From Anaerolineales bacterium (GTDB lineage Bacteria > Chloroflexota > Anaerolineae > Anaerolineales > RBG-16-64-43), in contig JAFGCU010000026.1 of the NCBI GenBank assembly GCA_016932475.1, positions 28,111-92,110 of the forward strand: a stretch of DNA of 64,000 bases. Direction: 5' to 3'. Both the position numbers and the translations under genes were made by a program. Within the stretch, counting starts at the first letter, position 1. Each line of letters starts with the position of its first letter. Below, piece by piece: positions 40,506 to 50,940 of this stretch. Below the pieces are notes generated by a model that made no database searches, had not been told where the DNA came from, and worked only from the letters and a program-made list of their open reading frames with translations.

Positions 40506-41181
40506 AGGTTTGCATTGCCTCCCGCAGGCATCCGCCGGAAATGATCCCGGCGGGGCGTTCGGTTTGAAAATATTCGTACAGCAAGTACTCCATCGTCCGC
40601 AAATCGCCGTTGAAGGTTGTCCCCAACCAAATTACCGCTTCGCCGGAAAAGCGCGCCCGATTATCCTTGCGGGCGAATAACGCCAGGCGCCGCTCGAGGA
40701 TCTCCGCCAACTCCTCCGGAGCGGGTGGATGGAGCCGCGCCGTCCGCAGCGGAACACCCGCCGCACGGAACGGATCCGCCAAATCCTCATGCGAACCCAG
40801 GATCAACCGGACCCCCGCCTTTGCCGCACGGATCAGCCGCGCCCGCTCATTCCGAATAAACAGAAATCCTTCGGAAAGCCGCTGGGCTTCGTCGAGCAGG
40901 TAAACATCCAATCCGGATGTTTTGGCCTGGAAGCGGTTGGACCCCCGGGGAAGGTATTCATAGGCGCAGCGTACTCCGGCAAGGCGGAATCCGTCCGCAA
41001 GCGCGCGCAGAGCCGTGGTTTTTCCAAATCCGGTTTCGCCGAGTATCTGGAGGTGCCCGCCCGCAAGCGCGGCCCGGCGGACGTTTTCCGGGATGACAGC
41101 CGCGCGGATCCATTCCTCCGGAGTAAGGGCGCGGAAGGGATTGCAGGCGAAGCCTATTTCTTCAAAGGAACGGCCGGTCAT
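40477..41181 (-). CDS. AAA ATPase (ExeA/TniB-like)
   Basis: NPFRALTPEEW, Walker A LGETGFGKTTAL, Walker B VYLLDEAQRLS. Convergent 3' overlap with 40110-40505. Confidence 0.75.
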   Translation of the reverse strand: MTGRSFEEIGFACNPFRALTPEEWIRAAVIPENVRRAALAGGHLQILGETGFGKTTALRALADGFRLAGVRCAYEYLPRGSNRFQAKTSGLDVYLLDEAQRLSEGFLFIRNERARLIRAAKAGVRLILGSHEDLADPFRAAGVPLRTARLHPPAPEELAEILERRLALFARKDNRARFSGEAVIWLGTTFNGDLRTMEYLLYEYFQTERPAGIISGGCLREAMQTFTPPTVGPG

Positions 41182-41392
41182 GGAGAAAGTATAAACCCGC
41201 GCCCCGCACACCGGCCCTCTCACGGCGTTACCATCCATTACGGATCAACCGGGACCGATATCGCGAATGGATCAAGGCACAAACGCCGGGAGAAGGGCAA
41301 GGGATGAGGCGGGATGGGATGGCATCCTCTCATGCGATTTGACGAAAAACCAATAGGTATAATTACTTCATCCCTTCCGCGCAGGAGGTCTC

Positions 41393-43009
41393 ATGGCCGG
41401 CAAACCCTGGTGGCAGACCGGAGTAATCTACCAGATCTATCCGCGCTCGTTCGCCGACGCCGATGGCGACGGAACGGGGGACCTGCGCGGCGTGATCTCC
41501 CGCCTCGATTACCTGAACGACGGCACGCCCCGTTCGCTCGGCGTGGACGCGATCTGGCTCTCCCCGTTTTTCCCCTCGCCGGGCTTCGATTTTGGATACG
41601 ATGTTTCCGATTACTGCGGGATCGACCCGCTGTTTGGAACGATGGCGGATTTCGACACGCTGGTTGCGGAAGCCCACCGGCGCGGGATCCGGATCGTCCT
41701 CGATCTCGTTCTCAATCACACCTCGCATCTGCACCCGTGGTTTATCGAAAGCCGCAGCGCGCGGGAAAACCCGAAACGCGATTGGTACCTGTGGCAGGAC
41801 CCGGGATGCTTCGGCGGCGCGCCCAACAACTGGGAGTCGGTCTTCGGCGGGAAAGCCTGGAAATGGGAACCGAAAACGCGCCAGTATTACTTCCACATGT
41901 TCCTCGAGCAGCAGCCGGACCTCAACTGGCGAAATCCGGGTGTGCGCAAATCGGCGATGGACGTCTTCCGCTTCTGGCTCGACCGCGGCGTGGACGGATT
42001 CCGGCTCGACGTGGCCAACGCGTACTTCAAGGATTCGATGCTGCGCAGCAATCCGCCGGCGCTCGGGATCCGCGGGTACGAGCGCCAGCGGCACGTGTAC
42101 GACAAGGATCAGCCCGAGCTCCTGGGTGTGTACCGCGAGATCCGTTCGATTCTGGATTCCTGCGGCGATCGCATGGCGGTGGGCGAGATCATGGGCGGGA
42201 TGGCGGAGGCCGTCCGGTACAGCCGGGGCGGCCTGCTGTCGCTGGCGTTTAATTTTGAATTCACCGACCAGCGCTGGTCGCCGCGGGCGTTTGTAAAAAA
42301 GATTGTCGCGTTCGAGCAGGCGCTGGCCGGGGAAGGCTGGCCGTGCTACGTCCTGAGCAACCACGACATCCCGCGCCATGCGACCCGTTACGGGGGCCGC
42401 TGGACCGAGGCGCGCGCCAAGGTCGCCGCGGCGATGCTGCTCACCCTGCGCGGCACGCCGTTCATGTATTTCGGCGAGGAGATCGGCATGCGCGACGGGA
42501 AGATCGCCCGCGCCCAGATCCAGGACCCGCCGGGAAAAAGATACTGGCCGCTGTACAAGGGGCGGGATGCCTGCCGCACGCCGCTTCCATGGAACGCGTT
42601 TCCCGGCGCCGGATTCACCACCGGCCAACCATGGCTTCCGCTCAATCCGGATTTTCGCAAGGTGAATGTCGGCGCGCAGCAGGAAGACCCGGATTCGGTT
42701 CTCTCCCTCTACCGAAAAATGATCTGGCTGCGGAAAAAGACACCGGCGCTGCAGGTTGGAGATTTTCTTGCGATCGGAAAATCCTCGGACCGGGCGTTGG
42801 CCTATTTGCGGCAAACAAAATCACAGACGGTTTTGGTGGCGCTTAACTTTTTTGATTCCGCATGCAATCTTGCCCTGAAGGAATCGCTGCCCGCCGGATC
42901 CTGGCGCCTGCTGCTCTCGACCCATTCCGCGGACGGCGCGGAGCCGCCCGCTGCGGATCGGGGCATCCGCCTCCGCCCGCACGAGGCCTGCATCTGGGAA
43001 AAGACGTAG
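41393..43009 (+). CDS. GH13 alpha-glucosidase/oligo-1,6-glucosidase-like
   Basis: WWQTGVIYQIYPRSFADADGDGTGDLRG, VLDLVLNHTS, GFRLDVANAY, LSNHDIPR. Confidence 0.9.
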   Translation: MAGKPWWQTGVIYQIYPRSFADADGDGTGDLRGVISRLDYLNDGTPRSLGVDAIWLSPFFPSPGFDFGYDVSDYCGIDPLFGTMADFDTLVAEAHRRGIRIVLDLVLNHTSHLHPWFIESRSARENPKRDWYLWQDPGCFGGAPNNWESVFGGKAWKWEPKTRQYYFHMFLEQQPDLNWRNPGVRKSAMDVFRFWLDRGVDGFRLDVANAYFKDSMLRSNPPALGIRGYERQRHVYDKDQPELLGVYREIRSILDSCGDRMAVGEIMGGMAEAVRYSRGGLLSLAFNFEFTDQRWSPRAFVKKIVAFEQALAGEGWPCYVLSNHDIPRHATRYGGRWTEARAKVAAAMLLTLRGTPFMYFGEEIGMRDGKIARAQIQDPPGKRYWPLYKGRDACRTPLPWNAFPGAGFTTGQPWLPLNPDFRKVNVGAQQEDPDSVLSLYRKMIWLRKKTPALQVGDFLAIGKSSDRALAYLRQTKSQTVLVALNFFDSACNLALKESLPAGSWRLLLSTHSADGAEPPAADRGIRLRPHEACIWEKT

Positions 43010-43366
43010 AACACAAGGAATTGTCGGTCGCGCGCGATCCACGCGGGAATCCAGGAGGGACGTCCGCGGTCGTCATTTCCGCGCCTGCCCTCGCGGATGT
43101 TCATGAAGCGGGGGTGGTCCCAGCGGAAATCCATACGGGACTCGCAATCCATACTTCTCTATATACCCGCTGGATGCCCGTCCTCGCTTCGAAGTTCATG
43201 TTGCCGTAAAAAGTCAAAAAACGATGGCAACCTGCCCCGCGAGGACGGGCCAATAACACCCTTGCTCCGCGAGGGCAGGCGCGGGCATGACGATCTTCCG
43301 GGGGAAAGGCGTAACCCGGAAATTTTCCGGAGATGCGGCAGGGTGAGGGGGTTTATACTTTCCCCC

Positions 43367-45127
43367 ATGCTCAACAAACCCTTCCGGATCATCCTCACCT
43401 ATGCCCGCGGATACTGGCCGACTCTGGTTGTCGCCATGGCAAGCATGCTGCTGCTGGTCGGCGTACAGCTGCTGGTGCCGTGGATTGTAAGGCTTCTAGT
43501 GGCGGCCGTAGCCGACCCGTCCTTCGCCGAAGTGTCGGAGGATTTTGTCGGGCGGCTGGCGCTGGTCCTGCTCGTCGTCTTCACGGCGCGGGCCGTTCTG
43601 CAATTCCTCCGTTCCTACATGGCGCACATCGCCGGCTGGAGCGTGGTGGCCGATGTGCGCCGGCATATTTACGGGCACCTCCAGCGGCTCTCGCTGCGCT
43701 TCTACCAGGAACAGCAGGTCGGGCAGCTGATGTCGCAGGTGATCAACGACACCGAGTTGTTTGAGCAGTTCATCGCGCACGCCATTCCGGATGTGATCGT
43801 CAATCTGGTGACGCTGGTAGGGGTCACCGCCGTGCTCCTCAGTCTCAATTGGCAGTTAACCCTGCTCAGTACCCTGCCCGTTCCGCTTGTGATCCTTTCC
43901 CTCGCCCTGTATGCGCACTATGTGCGGCCGGCCTTCCGCTTCCGGCAGAAGGAGCTTGGGGATCTGAACGCCGAGCTCAACGACAATCTTTCCGGTATTC
44001 GCGAGATCAAAGCCTTCGTCCGCGAAGGGGATCAGACGATCCGGATCGGGCGGCGGATCGAAAATTACCGCCGGTCTCTGCTGCGGGCGCTGCGGCTGAT
44101 GGCGACCTTCGAACCTTTTGTGGAATTCACGCTCTCCCTGGGGACGATTGTGGTGATCTACTTCGGCGGACGGCTGGCGTTGGAGGGGGCGCTGCCCGTC
44201 GCGGACCTCGTGGCGTTCTTCCTGTATTTGGATTTGTTCTACCTGCCGATGCACAACCTCAGCGGAGCCTGGGAAGCGGTGCAGAGCTCGCTGGCCGGCG
44301 CCGACCGGGTTGCTTCGCTCCTGGCGGAGGAGCCGGAGCCGCACGATGATCCGGCGGCGGTGCCCATCACCGGCCGGGCCGGAGGCGCGCTGGCGTTCCG
44401 CGGCGTGCGCTTCGAATACCTGCCCGGCATACCGGTCCTCGAGGAAATCGATCTGGAAATCCCGGCCCGCTCGGTCGTTGCATTGGTCGGACCGACCGGC
44501 GTGGGAAAATCCACATTGGTGAGCCTGATCCCGCGCTTCTACGACGCGACGGCTGGTGAAATCCAGCTCGACGGCACGGATTTGCGCCGCTACAAGCTTG
44601 CGGACCTCCGCCGCCAGGTCAGCATGGTCCTCCAGGACGTTTTCCTGTTCTACGGCTCGGTCCGGGAGAATATCCTCTTCGGGCGGCCGGAAGCGGACGA
44701 GGGGCAGGTTGTCGCGGCGGCGAAGGCGGCCAACGCCCACGAGTTCATCGCCGCACTCCCGGAAGGGTACGACACGCTCATCGGCGAGCGCGGGGTGAAG
44801 CTCTCCGGCGGGCAGAAGCAGCGCCTTTCGATCGCCCGCGCGCTGCTCAAGGACGCCCCGGTCCTCATTCTCGACGAGGCTACTTCCGCGGTGGACACCG
44901 AAACCGAGCTCCTGATCCAGGAGGCGCTCGAGCGGCTGATCCGCGGGCGGACGACGATCGTCATTGCCCACCGGCTGTCCACCGTCCGCGCCGCGGATAC
45001 GATCGTGGTCCTGGCCGACAAATCGATCCGCGAGATCGGCACCCACGAGCAGCTGATGGCGAAGGACGGCCTGTATTACCGACTGTACACGATCCAGGGC
45101 CGGATGGACGAAGAGTCGGCGTTGTAA
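43367..45127 (+). CDS. ABC transporter ATP-binding/permease (exporter, MsbA/MDR-like)
   Basis: Six-TM domain; Walker A GPTGVGKST, signature LSGGQKQRLSIARAL, Walker B VLILDEAT. Confidence 0.92.
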   Translation: MLNKPFRIILTYARGYWPTLVVAMASMLLLVGVQLLVPWIVRLLVAAVADPSFAEVSEDFVGRLALVLLVVFTARAVLQFLRSYMAHIAGWSVVADVRRHIYGHLQRLSLRFYQEQQVGQLMSQVINDTELFEQFIAHAIPDVIVNLVTLVGVTAVLLSLNWQLTLLSTLPVPLVILSLALYAHYVRPAFRFRQKELGDLNAELNDNLSGIREIKAFVREGDQTIRIGRRIENYRRSLLRALRLMATFEPFVEFTLSLGTIVVIYFGGRLALEGALPVADLVAFFLYLDLFYLPMHNLSGAWEAVQSSLAGADRVASLLAEEPEPHDDPAAVPITGRAGGALAFRGVRFEYLPGIPVLEEIDLEIPARSVVALVGPTGVGKSTLVSLIPRFYDATAGEIQLDGTDLRRYKLADLRRQVSMVLQDVFLFYGSVRENILFGRPEADEGQVVAAAKAANAHEFIAALPEGYDTLIGERGVKLSGGQKQRLSIARALLKDAPVLILDEATSAVDTETELLIQEALERLIRGRTTIVIAHRLSTVRAADTIVVLADKSIREIGTHEQLMAKDGLYYRLYTIQGRMDEESAL

Positions 45128-45315
45128 GGCGGCGCAACGTGCCATGAGCGATGGCCGCAAAGCACTCAAAGGGATTCCACGCGTCGTTGGCGGCCATTTC
45201 ATTTTTCGCACAAGAACTCAGCGTTTTAACTCCACCTTGAGTGCTGTGCAAATCCGGCTGCTTCGCGGTATATTGGCAGGTGAGGTTCGCATCGTTGTTT
45301 AGGAGTCGTCCCCGT

Positions 45316-47232
45316 ATGCCGTTGCCGCATTTTTCCCTCCTGACCGAAGACGATCTTTTCCTCTTCAACGAAGGTTCGCACTTCCGCCTGTACCGCAAGC
45401 TCGGCGCGCATCCGGTGGAAGTGGAAGGAAAGCCCGGGACGTATTTCGCCGTATGGGCGCCGGACGCCGAGCGCGTCTCTGTGATCGGGGATTTCAACGG
45501 CTGGGACGGCCGGAAAAACAAGCTATCTTCGAAAGGCTCTTCCGGAATCTGGGAAGGTTTTTTCCCCGGAGTGGAGCGGGGAACGATGTATAAATACCAG
45601 GTCCGCTCCCGCTATCACGGATACCGGATGGACAAACTCGACCCGTACGGTTTTTATTTCGAAGTCCCCCCGCGCACGGCATCCATTGTCTGGGATCTGG
45701 AATACGCATGGAACGACCGGGAATGGATGCAGGCCCGCCCCGGCGCGGACCTGCACCGGCAGCCGATGTCGGTCTACGAAATGCACATTGGTTCCTGGCG
45801 GCGCGTGCCCGACGAGGGCAACCGGTCGCTTTCCTACCGCGAGCTGGCCGGCATCCTTCCGGATTACATACAACGGCTGGGATTCACGCATGTGGAATTC
45901 CTGCCGGTGATGGAGCACCCGTTTTTCGGATCCTGGGGCTACCAGACCACCGGTTACTTCGCGCCGACCAGCCGCTACGGCACGCCGCAGGATTTCAAGC
46001 ATCTGATCGACGTATTGCATCAAAACGGAATCGGGGTCATCCTCGATTGGGTCCCTTCGCACTTTCCATCCGACGAACATGCGCTTGGCAACTTCGACGG
46101 CACCCACCTCTACGAGCACTCCGATCCGCAGCAGGGGTTTCATCCGGATTGGAAATCGTTCATTTTCAATTACGGGCGGCGCGAAGTACGCTCCTTCCTC
46201 CTCTCGAGCGCGCTCTTCTGGCTCGACGAATACCACGCCGACGGAATCCGTGTGGACGCGGTGGCTTCGATGCTTTATCTGGATTACTCCCGCAAGGCGG
46301 GCGAGTGGCGGCCGAACCCGTACGGCGGCAACGAAAACCTCGAAGCCATCTCCTGGCTGCGCCTGTTCAACGAGGACATCTACCGCGAGCATGCGGGAGT
46401 CCAGACCATCGCCGAAGAATCCACCGCCTGGCCGATGGTCTCCAAACCCACCTACCTGGGCGGGTTGGGATTCGGCTTCAAGTGGGATATGGGCTGGATG
46501 CACGACATGCTGGAGTACATCACCAAGGAGCCGATCCACCGGCGGTTCCATCACAACCGTCTGACCTTCCGCATGCTGTACGCTTTTTCCGAAAACTTCA
46601 TGCTGCCGCTTTCCCACGACGAAGTGGTGCATGGAAAGGCTTCGCTCCTGGCGAAAATGCCCGGCGATGACTGGCAGAAGTTCGCCAATTTGCGCCTGCT
46701 TTACGGATACATGTTCGCGATGAGCGGGAAGAAGCTGCTCTTCATGGGCGGGGAGTTCGGCCAGTGGAAGGAATGGAACCACGACGAAAGCCTGGAGTGG
46801 AACCTGCTGGAGTATGATCCGCACCTCGGGTTGCAGCGCTGGATGCGGGATTTGAACGCGATGTATGCGCGCGAGCCGGCCCTGCATTCGTCGGATTGCG
46901 ATCCGGCGGGATTCGAATGGATCGATTGCACGGACGCCGAATCGAGCGTCGTCAGCTGGATCCGAAAACCGCGCGACGGCGGGGATCTCGTGCTGGCCGC
47001 ATGCAACTTCACCCCCGTCCCGCGGATGCCCTACCGGGTGGGGGTTCCTCGCGGCGGATTGTGGCGCGAGATTCTCAACAGCGATTCGAAGGTGTACGGA
47101 GGCAGCGGACTCGGGAACGCCGGAGGATTCGAAGCAGAGAAAAAACCCTGTCACGGGCGGCCGTTTTCATTGATGTTGACTCTCCCGCCGCTGGGGATCT
47201 GTGTGTTCAAGCATGAGGAGAACCAGTCCTAA
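45316..47232 (+). CDS. glgB: 1,4-alpha-glucan branching enzyme
   Basis: [23 protein letters not shown] (CBM48), [59 protein letters not shown]. Confidence 0.94.
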   Translation: MPLPHFSLLTEDDLFLFNEGSHFRLYRKLGAHPVEVEGKPGTYFAVWAPDAERVSVIGDFNGWDGRKNKLSSKGSSGIWEGFFPGVERGTMYKYQVRSRYHGYRMDKLDPYGFYFEVPPRTASIVWDLEYAWNDREWMQARPGADLHRQPMSVYEMHIGSWRRVPDEGNRSLSYRELAGILPDYIQRLGFTHVEFLPVMEHPFFGSWGYQTTGYFAPTSRYGTPQDFKHLIDVLHQNGIGVILDWVPSHFPSDEHALGNFDGTHLYEHSDPQQGFHPDWKSFIFNYGRREVRSFLLSSALFWLDEYHADGIRVDAVASMLYLDYSRKAGEWRPNPYGGNENLEAISWLRLFNEDIYREHAGVQTIAEESTAWPMVSKPTYLGGLGFGFKWDMGWMHDMLEYITKEPIHRRFHHNRLTFRMLYAFSENFMLPLSHDEVVHGKASLLAKMPGDDWQKFANLRLLYGYMFAMSGKKLLFMGGEFGQWKEWNHDESLEWNLLEYDPHLGLQRWMRDLNAMYAREPALHSSDCDPAGFEWIDCTDAESSVVSWIRKPRDGGDLVLAACNFTPVPRMPYRVGVPRGGLWREILNSDSKVYGGSGLGNAGGFEAEKKPCHGRPFSLMLTLPPLGICVFKHEENQS

Positions 47233-47280
47233 CCCCCTCTCCCCGCCTTCGAACGGAAAGACCATCCGATCTTAGGCACC

Positions 47281-47316
47281 CCTCTCTCCCTTCCCCGTAA
47301 GGGGAAGGGAGAGAGG
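47281..47316. repeat. purine/pyrimidine-rich inverted repeat
   Basis: CCTCTCTCCCTTCCCC gtaa GGGGAAGGGAGAGAGG, perfect 16-bp arms, inside a larger imperfect palindrome (~47229-47365). Confidence 0.8.
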
Positions 47317-47373
47317 CCTGTCCCGAAGCGAAGCGAGGGGAGGGCCGGGGGTGAGGAGGTTAGGATCCAAACG

Positions 47374-49812
47374 ATGAACCGCTTTATCTGCATCCACGGC
47401 CATTTTTACCAGCCGCCACGGGAGAACCCGTGGCTGGAAGCGGTTGAAGTTCAGGATACGGCCGCTCCATACCACGATTGGAACGAGCGGGTGCTTGCGG
47501 AGTGCTACGCCCCCAACGCGGTCTCCCGAATCCTGGACGAAAAAGGCCGCATACGCAAGATCGTCAACAACTACTCGAACATCTCCTTCGATTTCGGGCC
47601 GACGCTGCTTTCCTGGCTGGAGGAAAATGCCGAAGGGGTCTACCAGGCGATCCTCATGGCGGACCGGGAAAGCATCCAGCGCTTTTCCGGCCACGGGTCG
47701 GCGATGGCGCAGGCATACAACCACATGATCCTGCCGCTGGCCAACCTTCGCGACAAGAACACCCAGATCGAGTGGGGTTTGCGCGATTTCGCGGAACGCT
47801 TCCGGCGCGACGCGGAAGGGATGTGGCTTCCGGAAACCGCGGTCGACCTGGAAACACTCGACCTGTTGGCGGCACACGGCGTGCGCTTCACGATCCTCGC
47901 CCCGCATCAGGCGGCGCGCGTCCGGCCTGCCGGCGGCGATTGGCAGGACGTGCGGAATGCGGCGGTCGACGGCACGCGGACCTACGAAGTGGATCTCCCC
48001 TCCGGGCGGAAGATCGCCGCCTTCTTTTATAACGGTCCCATCGCGCGCGCGATATCTTTTGAGGGCTTGCTCCGGAGCGGCGACGACTTCGCCCGCACGC
48101 TGGTCGACGCGTTCCCCGCCGGCGCCTCCGATCCCCGGCTTGTGCACGCGGCCACCGACGGCGAATCCTACGGGCACCATCACCGTTTCGGAGATATGGC
48201 CCTGGCGTATGCGCTGGACAAGGTGGAAAGCGGCGGCCAGGCTGGGCTTACCAACTACGGCGAATTCCTCGCGAAGTTCCCGCCGCAGTGGAAGGCGGAG
48301 ATCGCCGAAAACACATCCTGGAGCTGCCTGCATGGGGTCGAACGCTGGCGCTCGGATTGCGGATGCAGCAATGGGGAACATCCCTCCTGGAACCAGGCTT
48401 GGCGCGCCCCCCTGCGCGGCGCGCTCGATTTCCTGCGGGATGAATTGGCGCCGCTTTTCGAAAAAGAAGCCGCCCGATACTTCGCGGATCCATGGCGCGC
48501 GCGCGACGGATACATCGCGGTGGTGCTGGACCGCACCACGCAATCCCTCGATAAGTTCCTCTATGCGTTCCAGTCGCGGGATCTTTCGGCGGAGGAGCAG
48601 ATCCGCGCCCTGAAACTGCTCGAGATGCAGCGCCACGCGATGCTGATGTTCACCTCTTGCGCCTGGTTTTTCGACGACCTGGCCAGGATCGAGGTGTTGC
48701 AGAATCTGCAGTATGCGGCGCGCGCTATACAACTCGGGCAGGAATTGTTCGGAGACGGAATGGAAGGGCGGTTTACCGCAATACTCGAAAAAGCCCGCGG
48801 CAACGAAAAGGGAAATCCCGACGGCCGCGCAATCTACGGGCAAATCCGTTCGAAACGCGTGGATCTCCCCCAGGTGGCGGCGCATTACGCCGTCTCGTCG
48901 GTCTTCGAGGAGTACGGGGACCGCACAAGGATCTACTGCTATTCGCTGGAGCGCCGCTCGCAGCGGACTTTTGACGCCGGACGGGCCAAGCTGGCGGTCG
49001 GCCAGGTGATGGTCCGGTCCGACGTCACCCGGGAAAGCGCCGAGCTGTGTTATGGGATGCTTCATTTCGGCGACCAGAATTTCAGCGTAGGCGTCAGTCC
49101 ATGCCGGAGCAAAGAGGAACACCTCGCCCTGGAACGCGATCTTTCCGCAGCCTTCCTGCGCGGGGATTTTCCGGAGGTGATCCGATTCATCGATGGCTTC
49201 TTCAGCGGGATCGCTTATTCCCTGAAGAGCCTGTTCCTCGACGAACAGCGCAAGATCCTAAACCTCGTGATCCGGGACAATCTGGCCGATGCGGAAGCGC
49301 TTTATTCGAAGTTATACGAGGACCATGCGCCGCTGATGCGTTTCCTTCGGATGGTAAAAATGCCGTTGCCGAAAGCGTTCCAGGCAGCGGCGGTCGTTGC
49401 GCTGAACGGGCAGCTGCGCGCCGCCTTGGAGGCCCCGCCATTGGATATCGATCATATTCACCGGCTGCTCGAACAGGCCGAGGCGGCGGAGGTGGGGCTG
49501 GACGGGGAGATGCTGGGGTTCACCCTGCGCCACACCCTCCACCGGCTGGCCGCGGATTGGTACACCGAACCGGAGGAACTCCCGAGGCTGCGTCTTTTGG
49601 GGCAGGTTGTGCAACTCGCGGTAAGCCTCCCCTTCTGGGTCGATCTGTGGAAGGCGCAAAACGTGTATTACGAAGTGCTCCAAAACGTCTATCCGCGCCT
49701 CGCGGCCGGGAATGAGAAAGACCAATCCGACTGGTTGCGGGAATTCCGGGCTCTGGGAGATCTGCTTAAAGTTTGCATCGACAAGACGGGATCGTCCTCG
49801 ATTTCCGCATAA
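47374..49812 (+). CDS. GH57-like/DUF3536 family protein
   Basis: ICIHGHFYQPPRENPWLE, NISFDFGPTLLSWLE, GMWLPETAVDLETLDLLAAHGVRF. Confidence 0.88.
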   Translation: MNRFICIHGHFYQPPRENPWLEAVEVQDTAAPYHDWNERVLAECYAPNAVSRILDEKGRIRKIVNNYSNISFDFGPTLLSWLEENAEGVYQAILMADRESIQRFSGHGSAMAQAYNHMILPLANLRDKNTQIEWGLRDFAERFRRDAEGMWLPETAVDLETLDLLAAHGVRFTILAPHQAARVRPAGGDWQDVRNAAVDGTRTYEVDLPSGRKIAAFFYNGPIARAISFEGLLRSGDDFARTLVDAFPAGASDPRLVHAATDGESYGHHHRFGDMALAYALDKVESGGQAGLTNYGEFLAKFPPQWKAEIAENTSWSCLHGVERWRSDCGCSNGEHPSWNQAWRAPLRGALDFLRDELAPLFEKEAARYFADPWRARDGYIAVVLDRTTQSLDKFLYAFQSRDLSAEEQIRALKLLEMQRHAMLMFTSCAWFFDDLARIEVLQNLQYAARAIQLGQELFGDGMEGRFTAILEKARGNEKGNPDGRAIYGQIRSKRVDLPQVAAHYAVSSVFEEYGDRTRIYCYSLERRSQRTFDAGRAKLAVGQVMVRSDVTRESAELCYGMLHFGDQNFSVGVSPCRSKEEHLALERDLSAAFLRGDFPEVIRFIDGFFSGIAYSLKSLFLDEQRKILNLVIRDNLADAEALYSKLYEDHAPLMRFLRMVKMPLPKAFQAAAVVALNGQLRAALEAPPLDIDHIHRLLEQAEAAEVGLDGEMLGFTLRHTLHRLAADWYTEPEELPRLRLLGQVVQLAVSLPFWVDLWKAQNVYYEVLQNVYPRLAAGNEKDQSDWLREFRALGDLLKVCIDKTGSSSISA

Positions 49813-50080
49813 GCGTGGTCCGGAAGGCGCGCGCTCGGCGGCGCGGCAGAGGCGCAAAAGGGGGGAAAACAGGTTCCACACACTAGCAATCGGGGAGACG
49901 GCCGGGGAAGTCTGGCGGTTCCTGAAGGATCATGGAAAATCCCCGCTGACCGCAGTCGAAAAGGGAGTGAAGGCGCCGGCCATAAAGGCCCCGATGGCGG
50001 TCGGCCGGCTCGTGCGCGAGGGCAAGCTGGGAGTGGCGCAGGAGATACGGTCCATATATCTCTGGCTGACGGCAAGTTGA
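49712..50080 (+). CDS. winged-helix protein, DUF2582-like (true start unresolved)
   Basis: C-terminal IGETAGEVWRFLKDHGKSPLTAVEKGVKAPAIKAPMAVGRLVREGKLGVAQEIRSIYLWLT. The only in-frame ATG (49712) lies inside the upstream gene. Confidence 0.5.
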   Translation: MRKTNPTGCGNSGLWEICLKFASTRRDRPRFPHKRGPEGARSAARQRRKRGENRFHTLAIGETAGEVWRFLKDHGKSPLTAVEKGVKAPAIKAPMAVGRLVREGKLGVAQEIRSIYLWLTAS

Positions 50081-50217
50081 TCTGAAGGACGCTTTTTTCC
50101 GGTAAAAAAACTTCGCTTTGGATTCAAGGATGGAGAAAATTATGACGGCTTCACTCCTTGGAAGAGACATCGTTTTTTATCAAAGAAACCTTGGCCTCAC
50201 AAAAGCGGCGGTAAAAA

Positions 50218-50245
50218 CAGAGCTCCTCGAATTCGAGGAGCTCTG
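50218..50245 (-). terminator. perfect 28-bp palindrome, terminator of the minus-strand small gene
   Basis: CAGAGCTCCTCGAATTCGAGGAGCTCTG followed by TTTTT on the minus strand. Confidence 0.75.
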
Positions 50246-50274
50246 AAGGATGTTTCCGTCAAAGAGAGAAAAAA

Positions 50275-50445
50275 TTAGAGGCCTTTGACCAGCAAGCCAA
50301 GAACAAGAAGGACGAAACCCGCAAAAAGGAACCAGAAGGCGTATGTGGAAATGAGCGGGATGGTTACAATGGCGCCGAGAAAACCGAGAACGCCCAGGAG
50401 GATGGAAATCCAGAAGGTGATGTTTTTTGGGGGTGTGAGTTTCAT
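50275..50445 (-). CDS. small two-TM membrane protein (56 aa)
   Basis: MKLTPPKNITFWISILLGVLGFLGAIVTIPLISTYAFWFLFAGFVLLVLGLLVKGL; SD AAGGAG 7 nt upstream; followed by a terminator. Confidence 0.75.
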   Translation of the reverse strand: MKLTPPKNITFWISILLGVLGFLGAIVTIPLISTYAFWFLFAGFVLLVLGLLVKGL

Positions 50446-50940
50446 GTCCTTTTCTCCTTGAGAAGTGAAAAGTTTTGACGGAAACAAAATCGACAACTTG
50501 ATTGTATATCAACCCCCCCCGGCGCATTCAAGGAAAAACCGGCAACTCCCGCAGATGAAGCCGCGATATCCTATCCCTTTGAAAACTACTCCCGACGGTC
50601 GCCAGCCCCGGCGGCAGGGTGAATCCGGATCAGTCCGCCGTCTGCATGCTGTAATAATAACGCGCTTTTCCGTAAAGTGTTACCGGATTGCGCGCGATCC
50701 CTGGAAATCCAACCCTGAACGGGGCTGCTCCATGGATCCAGTCTTAAAACACCTCCTGCGGGTTGGAGATGCGCGGTCTTGATTTCCTGACCAATTGGGG
50801 TCGATGAATAACCGGAACACGGCTGCCGGAGCGGTGGAAAACGCGAAAAAATACTGTTTTTTCCGGCTTCTCGTTGACACCGGGCATCCCCCGTGGTTTA
50901 ATCCGTCCGCTTCCAATCTTCCTAACCCCGGAATTTCCGA

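Noticed and set aside
40477-41181. Transposition module (TniB/ExeA-like ATPase)
   Set aside because: No transposase, TniQ or inverted repeats nearby, so kept as a generic AAA ATPase.
45523-47154. 543-aa minus-strand ORF antisense to glgB
   Set aside because: Shadow ORF; glgB is unambiguous on the plus strand.
47272-49122. 616-aa minus-strand ORF antisense to the GH57 gene
   Set aside because: Shadow ORF with no coherent domain. The plus-strand frame carries family motifs.
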